Below, one piece after another: positions 5,527-10,155 of a stretch of DNA of 10,155 nt. Made by a program: the position numbers and the translations under genes. The stretch spans positions 1-10,155 of the forward strand of contig JBHIDB010000035.1 of assembly GCA_046759865.1 (NCBI GenBank), read 5' to 3'. This DNA comes from JAJISK01 sp046759865 (GTDB lineage: Archaea; Thermoplasmatota; Thermoplasmata; RBG-16-68-12; JAJISG01). Below the pieces are notes generated by a model. The model was not told the origin of the DNA and ran no database searches. It worked only from the letters and a program-made list of their open reading frames with translations. Position 1 is the stretch's first letter. Each line of letters starts with the position of its first letter.

Positions 5527-5925
5527 CTAGACCTCGATCTTGAACACGCACCCGGCGTCGCCGGTGCTGGCGCACTTCATCTCCGTGAGCTTCACCCGGG
5601 GGGAACCGTCAGTCTCCAAGACGCGCGAGAGGATGCCCTTGAGGCGATGACAGGTGACGGCGCCGGCCTCTTCGTTGGCTTCGATGGAACCCGCCACCTT
5701 CACTTCCTTCTCCCCAAAGGTGATGTCCTCCGCCCAGCCCCGGGCAATGAGGATGCGGCGGCACGCGTCGAAGAAGTCCTCCCCCTTGGCCGCCATCTCG
5801 GCGATGTCCCCCCCGAGGGAGAGGCCCTCACGGAAGAAGAGGCCGTGGCAGGCATAGGACATGACGCTCTCGTAGAGCTGTCGGACGGCCTCGATCTCGG
5901 GCTGGGAGATCTTCACAAACCGCAT
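5527..5925 (-). CDS. V4R-domain protein
   Basis: Stand-alone V4R (4-vinyl reductase) domain of 132 aa. The support is its size, the central AEDITFGEKEVKV and GSIEANEE strands, and the characteristic C-terminal end with two cysteines, KCASTGDAGCVFKIEV (C118, C126). V4R domains bind small hydrophobic ligands in bacterial regulators and share a fold superfamily with the Bet3 subunit of the eukaryotic TRAPP complex, a Rab exchange factor. No ligand can be assigned here. Further cysteines at about 26, 55 and 92 could bind metal or be redox-active; this is inference. It is the first gene of a two-gene operon with roadblock/LC7, 2 nt apart. A TATA element (CTTTAAGC) lies 26-33 nt upstream, so the mRNA is probably almost leaderless. 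Confidence 0.82.
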   Translation of the reverse strand: MRFVKISQPEIEAVRQLYESVMSYACHGLFFREGLSLGGDIAEMAAKGEDFFDACRRILIARGWAEDITFGEKEVKVAGSIEANEEAGAVTCHRLKGILSRVLETDGSPRVKLTEMKCASTGDAGCVFKIEV

Positions 5926-5950
5926 CTAGCGCGAGCGTCCCCCTGGCTCA

Positions 5951-5958
5951 GCTTAAAG
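5951..5958 (-). promoter_or_regulatory. TATA element of the V4R-roadblock operon
   Basis: The minus strand reads CTTTAAGC, whose first T is 32 nt before the ATG at 5925. The same TTTAAGC word occurs at nearly the same distance upstream of AMMECR1 and DedA. Confidence 0.65.
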
Positions 5959-5998
5959 ATTACGATTTGATTACCGCAGGAGAGAGAGCGGCAGGCCG

Positions 5999-6547
5999 CT
6001 AGGTCTCGCCGCAAACGGGGCAGAGGAGCTGGCCGTGGTGGAGTCCCAATCGATCGGAGAACGTGGCACAGGACTCACAGTATCCCACGCCGTTCCCCTC
6101 CCCCTGCTTCACTATCTCCGCCCGTTGCCGGGTGATTTCAATCAGCGCTGGCCAGACCTTGAGCACGTCGTTTTCCGTGACCAGTCCCACCAGGTTTTCG
6201 CCGTCGACAACGGGGAGACGACGAATGCGAAGCTCGGCCATGGTCTTCGCGGCGTCGACGACCTCCCGGTACGGCTCCACGGTCACCAGGGGGGCGGTCA
6301 TGCACTCCTCGACTCGCATCTCGGAGGGCAGACGATCCTCGGCCACGACCTTGGTCACAAGGTCCTTCTCCGTGACGATGCCGATGGGCTTCCCGTCCAA
6401 GACGACCAGGAGGCTCCCGACATCCCGCTCGCGCATCGATAGGGCCGCGTCGTGGATGGACGCATCGGGAGCCAGGGTGACCGGCTGTTTCGACATGATC
6501 TCCAAAACGGGGATGGCCTTCACGGAGTCGCCCGACGCGAAAACCAT
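5999..6547 (-). CDS. CBS-pair protein with C-terminal zinc ribbon
   Basis: Protein of 182 aa with two CBS motifs, about residues 14-68 (IMSKQPVTLAPDASI to IGIVTEKDLV) and 78-133 (CMTAPLVTVEP to LVGLVTENDVL), forming a Bateman module that typically binds adenine nucleotides. A linker helix is followed by a zinc ribbon, CESC (157-160) and CPVC (176-179). Such fusions are common in archaea and are thought to be nucleotide-sensing regulators; the target is unknown. It is divergent from AMMECR1. The start is debatable: the TATA-like word TTTAATTG begins only 15 nt before this ATG but about 39 nt before an in-frame GTG at 6523, which would give VKAIPVLEIM and lose nothing of the CBS domain. The ATG is annotated because it is the standard codon. 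Confidence 0.85.
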   Translation of the reverse strand: MVFASGDSVKAIPVLEIMSKQPVTLAPDASIHDAALSMRERDVGSLLVVLDGKPIGIVTEKDLVTKVVAEDRLPSEMRVEECMTAPLVTVEPYREVVDAAKTMAELRIRRLPVVDGENLVGLVTENDVLKVWPALIEITRQRAEIVKQGEGNGVGYCESCATFSDRLGLHHGQLLCPVCGET

Positions 6548-6554
6548 ATGCCCT

Positions 6555-6564
6555 CAATTAAAGG
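6555..6564 (-). promoter_or_regulatory. TATA-like element of the CBS-zinc ribbon gene
   Basis: The minus strand reads CCTTTAATTG. Its distance to the annotated ATG (6547) is too short for a promoter, but it would fit a start at GTG 6523 with a leader of roughly 8-10 nt. Confidence 0.45.
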
Positions 6565-6609
6565 TTTCTAGACGGGTCCGCGCCGCCGCCAAAAAAATGG
6601 GGGGGAAGG

Positions 6610-6617
6610 ATTTAAGC
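6610..6617 (+). promoter_or_regulatory. TATA element of AMMECR1-dihydroorotase
   Basis: ATTTAAGC begins its T-run 30 nt before the ATG at 6641, preceded by a purine-rich GGGGAAGG stretch suitable as a BRE. The spacing predicts a leaderless transcript. An A7-T-G7 tract (6591-6605) lies just upstream. Confidence 0.65.
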
Positions 6618-6640
6618 CAGCGCCTCTCCTGGTTCGGCCG

Positions 6641-7261
6641 ATGTGGAGCCAGGATGAGGGCGAGGTCAGCGTCCGCCTGGCGCGCTGGTCCTTGGAGGTC
6701 CACGCCGGGCGTGAGGTCGGGGACCGGCCTACCCTTCCTGACTCCTTCGCTCGTCCCGGCCGGGTGTTCGTGACCCTCAACATCTACCCTGAAGCGACCC
6801 TCCGGGGCTGCATCGGCTACTACGAATCAATCGTGCCTCTCGGGGAAGCCATCGAGCGGGCCGCGGTGGCGGCCTGTCACGACCCACGCTTCGAACCCCT
6901 CCGGCCCGAAGAGGCGGACGGGGTGGTGGTCGAGGTCAGCCTCCTCACCTCCCCCGAGCGGGTGAACGCCGTACGTCCCTCGGAATACCTAGACAGGTTC
7001 GACGTCGGCGTGCACGGTCTCCTCGTCCGCCAGGGGGTTGCGAGCGGTCTGCTCCTGCCCCAGGTCGCCCTGGACCACGACTGGGATCCGGACGAGTTTC
7101 TGGCCCAGACCTGCATGAAGGCGGGCCTCCTCCCCGATGCCTGGTTTGAGCCGTCGACCCAGGTCTACCGCTTCCAGGCAGAGGTCCTTCGGGAGGTGGA
7201 ACCCCGGGGCGGCGTCGCCCGGCGAGTCCTCAACACGGTCCATGATGGTCATCGAGGGTAG
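6641..7261 (+). CDS. AMMECR1-domain protein
   Basis: AMMECR1 family protein of 206 aa (TIGR00296/COG2078). The invariant LRGCIG motif is at residues 54-59, within VTLNIYPEATLRGCIGYYE. The family-typical C-terminal block LLLPQVALDHDWDPDEFL followed by TCMKAGLLPDAW is complete. The family is universal in archaea and eukaryotes; its biochemical activity is not established, though a link to nucleic-acid or protein modification has been suggested for relatives. The ATG is fixed by a TATA element 30 nt upstream and by a normal N-terminus. The last 20 nt overlap the start of dihydroorotase in another frame, which points to one transcript and translational coupling. Confidence 0.92.
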   Translation: MWSQDEGEVSVRLARWSLEVHAGREVGDRPTLPDSFARPGRVFVTLNIYPEATLRGCIGYYESIVPLGEAIERAAVAACHDPRFEPLRPEEADGVVVEVSLLTSPERVNAVRPSEYLDRFDVGVHGLLVRQGVASGLLLPQVALDHDWDPDEFLAQTCMKAGLLPDAWFEPSTQVYRFQAEVLREVEPRGGVARRVLNTVHDGHRG

Positions 7262-8516
7262 GGCGTACTACCGCGGGGAGCTGCGCTCCCTCGCGCTCGG
7301 CGTGGAGGACGGTGTCATTCGCACCGTGAAGAAAACCCTGGGAGGGGACGAGCGGGTCGACTTTGGCGATCGCATCCTGCTCCCCGGGGGCGTCGACGTC
7401 CACGTCCACTTCCGGGACCCCGGTCTCACCCATAAAGAGGACTTCTTCACGGGGAGCGAAGCCGCGGCCGTGGGCGGGATCACGTCCGTCCTCGACATGC
7501 CTAACACCTTCCCGCACGCCACGACACCCGATCGGTTGCGTGAGAAGCGCGCGACCGTCAATCCCAAGGCCAACGTGGACTTCGGGCTGTTTGGGGGGGT
7601 GCAAAGCGGGGAGGACATTCCCCGGCTGGAGCCCTACTGCCACGCCTACAAGTTCTACTGGGCCGAGAGCTACGGCGGACTGGCCGGGTCCAGAGAGGAA
7701 CTCCCAGGGATCCTGGAGGCCCTACCCGACGCCTCGCGGCCTCTCACGGTCCACGCGGAGGACCCATCCCTCTTTCGTTCACGCAAGGAGGACGGGCTCT
7801 CCGACCACCATGAAGCGCGGGGCGGCGAGTCTTCCGAGGAGGCCGCGATTCGGCAGCTCGTCTCTTGGCACCGGTCCGGGAGGGTCCACGTTGCCCACCT
7901 GTCCTCCCAGGCGGGGCTCGCGGCCCTCGAGGGAACCGGTGTGAGTGGGGAGGCGACCCCGATGCATCTTCTCCTCGACATGACCACCGATCTTGGAACT
8001 CACGGGAAGGTGAACCCACCCTTGCGTCCGCCCCCCAACCGGGAGGCGCTCTGGAGGGCCTTCGCAAACGGGAAGATCGACGTCTTGGCTACGGACCACG
8101 CGCCTCACACCTTGGAAGAGAAAGCGGAACCCTTCGACGACGCCCCTCCCGGGGCCCCCAACGTCGAGACCGTGTACCCGTTGATGTTCGCCCTGGTCCG
8201 TCGAGGTGACCTCTCCCTGGAGGTCCTCGTCCGTGCCTTATGTCGGCGACCCGCCTCTCTCTTCGGGCTCGGGGGGAAGGGCTCCCTGGAGGTGGGAATG
8301 GACGCTGATATCGCCGTCTTTGATCCCCGCGAACGGACGCGTATCCGGGCCGGTGATCTCCATTCCAAGGCCGGGTGGACCCCCTTCGAGGGCTGGGAGG
8401 CGATCTTCCCGGAGGCCACCTTCCTCCGGGGGACGCTCATTGCGGAGGACCGAGAGCTCGCGAACGGAAGAGGAGGTCGCTGGCTTCCGCTTCTCGAACC
8501 CCGGGTACAAGCCTAG
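7242..8516 (+). CDS. pyrC: Dihydroorotase
   Basis: Amidohydrolase of 424 aa that interconverts carbamoyl-aspartate and dihydroorotate, the third step of pyrimidine synthesis. Metal and catalytic residues are visible: HVH (H54, H56) with R58 in HVHFRDPG, the candidate carboxylated lysine K137 in AYKFYW, H171 in TVHAED, H219 in VAHLSS, and D285 in ATDHAPH. The DHOase-type substrate loop KVNPPLR (256-262) favours dihydroorotase over allantoinase or hydantoinase. Two adjacent ATG codons (7242 and 7245) are possible starts; a longer open frame upstream is AMMECR1 coding sequence read out of frame. It overlaps the AMMECR1 end by 20 nt and shares its promoter. No other pyr gene is in the window. Length and domain order are normal. 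Confidence 0.92.
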   Translation: MMVIEGRAYYRGELRSLALGVEDGVIRTVKKTLGGDERVDFGDRILLPGGVDVHVHFRDPGLTHKEDFFTGSEAAAVGGITSVLDMPNTFPHATTPDRLREKRATVNPKANVDFGLFGGVQSGEDIPRLEPYCHAYKFYWAESYGGLAGSREELPGILEALPDASRPLTVHAEDPSLFRSRKEDGLSDHHEARGGESSEEAAIRQLVSWHRSGRVHVAHLSSQAGLAALEGTGVSGEATPMHLLLDMTTDLGTHGKVNPPLRPPPNREALWRAFANGKIDVLATDHAPHTLEEKAEPFDDAPPGAPNVETVYPLMFALVRRGDLSLEVLVRALCRRPASLFGLGGKGSLEVGMDADIAVFDPRERTRIRAGDLHSKAGWTPFEGWEAIFPEATFLRGTLIAEDRELANGRGGRWLPLLEPRVQA

Positions 8517-8550
8517 CGAGCCGGATGGGCCGCGATTCGGCCTCGCCAAG

Positions 8551-8558
8551 CTTTAAGC
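8551..8558 (+). promoter_or_regulatory. TATA element of the DedA gene
   Basis: CTTTAAGC, whose first T lies 31 nt before the ATG at 8583; identical to the V4R promoter word. It sits 35 nt after the dihydroorotase stop, so DedA is probably transcribed separately and without a leader. Confidence 0.65.
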
Positions 8559-8582
8559 AAGCCAGTCGATTAGCGACGCCCG

Positions 8583-9218
8583 ATGGTCTTTCTCGAGATA
8601 GCCAACTTCCTCAAGGATCTCGTGGCCACAGGCGGCTATCCCGCGATCTTCCTCGCCATGGTCATCGAGGGAATCATCGTCCCCATCCCCAGCGCAGCGA
8701 TCCTCCCCTTTGCCGGTCTCCTGGCCAGCGAGGGTGCGTTTTTCCTCCCCTTCGTCATCGTTGTGGCGGCCGCCGGGGCGACCGCGGGTTCCCTGGGCGC
8801 GTACGCCATCGGACGCTTCCTCGGTCGTCCCTTTCTCGTCAAGTACGGCCGCTTCTTCCGGTTCGAAGAACGTCACCTGGAGCAGGTCGACGGGTGGTTC
8901 GAGCGTTGGGGGGTCTGGGCCGTCTTCCTGGCAAACTCCTTCACGGGCTTTCGCTCCATCATCTCCTTGCCGGCGGGCATCGGACGGGTTCCCCTCCGGG
9001 TCTTCGTGCCCTTCACCTTCCTGGGGGCCCTCATCTGGTCCACGATCCTCGCCTCCGCCGGCTTCTACCTCGGCCAGGCCGCTTTCGACTTTGCAGAGAG
9101 TCTGGAGAGCTTCGACCTGCTCGTCCTCGCGGGCCTTGCCGTCCTCCTGGCCGGCTTCCTGCTCTTTCGTTGGTGGCGACGAAGCCGCCGGGCTCTCGGG
9201 GAACCGCAATCCCCCTAG
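8583..9218 (+). CDS. DedA-family membrane protein
   Basis: Integral membrane protein of 211 aa from the DedA/VTT (SNARE-associated) family; members are linked to lipid scrambling or undecaprenyl/isoprenyl phosphate flipping and membrane homeostasis. Hydrophobic segments lie at about residues 18-32, 48-78, 112-135, 140-165 and 175-195, with the family pattern VPIPSAAILPFAG (33-45), an AIGRFLGRPF turn, and FRSIISLPAGIGRVPLRVFVPFTFLG in two re-entrant halves. The C-terminus is basic (RWWRRSRR) and predicted cytosolic. The acidic residue usual after PxP-S/G is Ala38 here, although Glu29 is present nearby. The stop TAG lies within a CTAG shared with the converging ABCE1 stop. Confidence 0.87.
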   Translation: MVFLEIANFLKDLVATGGYPAIFLAMVIEGIIVPIPSAAILPFAGLLASEGAFFLPFVIVVAAAGATAGSLGAYAIGRFLGRPFLVKYGRFFRFEERHLEQVDGWFERWGVWAVFLANSFTGFRSIISLPAGIGRVPLRVFVPFTFLGALIWSTILASAGFYLGQAAFDFAESLESFDLLVLAGLAVLLAGFLLFRWWRRSRRALGEPQSP

Positions 9219-10155
9219 GCCACCTGGTAGTAGAATTCGCCGGCAGCCTTCTGGCGCCGATCCAGCTTGGAGTCCGGGTTGTTGATGCGCGGACGCTGCG
9301 TGTCCCGGTCCCGTCGGAAGGTCACGTCGACCTCGCGGAGGAAGCGGTTCATGCCGTCCCGCATCGGGTAGGGGCCGGTCCCCCGCCCCTCCCGGCCGGG
9401 CTCCCCCGTGAACACCATGAGCGAGTCCGCCACCATGTCGATGAAGTAGACGTCGTGGTCCACGATGAGGGCCGTCTTCCCCGCGTTCTCCATGGCCCGC
9501 CGGATCCCCCGGGCCGCCTCCATCCGCTGGTTGCTGTCCAGGTAGGCCGAGGGCTCGTCCATGAGGTAGATGTCCGCCTCCGCCCCGAGGGCGAGGGCGA
9601 TGGCGACCCGCTGCTGCTCCCCGCCCGAGAGGGAGGTCACCTCCTTATCGTAGATGGGGTCCAACTCGAGGGGACCGGCCACCTCCGTCCGGAAGTAGCT
9701 GCTCTCCACCTGCTTCCCGATGCGGCCGAGGAGGAGTTCCCGCACGCTCCCCTCGTAGGCGAACTGGATGTATTGGGGCTTGTAGGAGACCGTCGCTTCC
9801 CCTTCCACGCCCCCGGACCTGGGGCGGAGCTCCCCGGCCAGCACCCGGACGAATGTGGTCTTCCCCGTCGCGTTGGGTCCCAGCGCACCCACCACCTCGC
9901 CCTTCCGGACGACGCCCCCTTCGGCCTCCAAGGAGAAGCCGTCTAGCTCCACCTCCAGGGGCGAGAAGGTCAGGAGGATCTCCGCCTCCCACTCCGGGCG
10001 GGGGGCGCGGGCCTCGAAGCGGATCTCCCGCTTCCGGAACCGCACGTTCTCCGCGGGGAGGAAGCCGCCCAAGTAGACGTTGATGGCGCTCCGGACGGGA
10101 CGGGGCTGGGCCACGATGCCGTAGGTCCCCTTCTCCCCGTAGAGGAGGTAGACCG
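9215..10155 (-). CDS. ABCE1/Rli1 ribosome-recycling ATPase, C-terminal part
   Basis: This is the C-terminal half of the soluble twin-ATPase that splits 70S/80S ribosomes after termination. The reading frame is open to the window end, so about 312 of the expected 590-600 residues are visible; the N-terminal Fe-S domain and most of NBD1 lie outside. Visible landmarks are the hinge segment VYLLYGEKGTYGI and PAENVRFR, the NBD2 Walker A GPNATGKTTF, the signature LSGGEQQR, the Walker B block YLMDEPSAYLDSNQR and the H-loop DHDVYFID. The GTG at 10114 is internal to the gene and not a start. Walker A reads NATG where many relatives have NGIG, within normal variation. The gene converges on DedA with overlapping stops and no room for a separate terminator. 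Confidence 0.95.
   Translation of the reverse strand, partial: VYLLYGEKGTYGIVAQPRPVRSAINVYLGGFLPAENVRFRKREIRFEARAPRPEWEAEILLTFSPLEVELDGFSLEAEGGVVRKGEVVGALGPNATGKTTFVRVLAGELRPRSGGVEGEATVSYKPQYIQFAYEGSVRELLLGRIGKQVESSYFRTEVAGPLELDPIYDKEVTSLSGGEQQRVAIALALGAEADIYLMDEPSAYLDSNQRMEAARGIRRAMENAGKTALIVDHDVYFIDMVADSLMVFTGEPGREGRGTGPYPMRDGMNRFLREVDVTFRRDRDTQRPRINNPDSKLDRRQKAAGEFYYQVA

Noticed and set aside
6591..6605. A7-T-G7 tract upstream of AMMECR1 as a phase-variable repeat
   Set aside because: It is non-coding, short and immediately upstream of a normal TATA element, where purine-rich BRE-like sequence is expected.
8375..9946. Long plus-strand open frame of over 500 codons across dihydroorotase, DedA and ABCE1
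   Set aside because: It is out of frame with three well-supported genes on both strands, is rich in Arg, Pro and Gly as GC-rich shadows are, and shows no domain.
1..10155. CRISPR array, insertion sequence, attachment site or prophage signals
   Set aside because: I saw no regularly spaced repeats, no transposase or integrase motifs and no duplication of tRNA ends; the window reads as core chromosome.

Overview
This is a GC-rich archaeal window. The signs are an ABCE1/Rli1 gene, an AMMECR1 gene, an archaeal-type HD phosphohydrolase and metallophosphoesterase, TATA-box promoters at near-leaderless spacing, two tRNA genes without encoded CCA, and tRNA introns of the bulge-helix-bulge (BHB) type. 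The mix of Rab-like GTPases, a roadblock/LC7 protein, a V4R protein and TTTAAGC-type promoters fits a high-GC Thermoplasmatota-like euryarchaeon. That placement is inference; no rRNA is present to settle it.

Layout. (1) Positions 1-2475, minus strand: three tandem Rab-like small GTPases separated by long non-coding spacers. The first and third are about 70% identical by eye and share a conserved promoter block, so they are recent duplicates; the middle one is divergent. (2) 2668-5002: a tRNA-Cys(GCA) gene diverges from an HD-domain phosphohydrolase across a TATA element readable on both strands, followed by a SbcD/Mre11-like metallophosphoesterase. (3) 5031-5137, minus: a tRNA-Val(UAC) gene that makes sense only if two introns are removed, a 20-nt intron in the D-loop and a 14-nt intron at 37/38. 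(4) 5177-5925, minus: a two-gene operon of V4R then roadblock/LC7. (5) 5999-6547, minus: a CBS-pair protein with a zinc ribbon, divergent from (6) 6641-8516, plus: AMMECR1 overlapping a dihydroorotase. (7) 8583-9218, plus: a DedA-family membrane protein whose stop codon overlaps the stop of (8) ABCE1/Rli1 on the minus strand, cut by the window end.

How the genes may work together. Rab-like GTPases, a roadblock protein (the fold of MglB and Ragulator regulators) and a V4R protein (the fold superfamily of Bet3/TRAPP) within 6 kb are the parts expected of a GTPase switch plus regulators. They are not one operon, so the link is a hypothesis. The rest is housekeeping: translation/ribosome recycling (ABCE1, tRNAs), pyrimidine synthesis (dihydroorotase) and nucleotide or nucleic-acid phosphoester hydrolysis (HD protein, metallophosphoesterase). 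The strongest unusual feature is the two-intron tRNA-Val.
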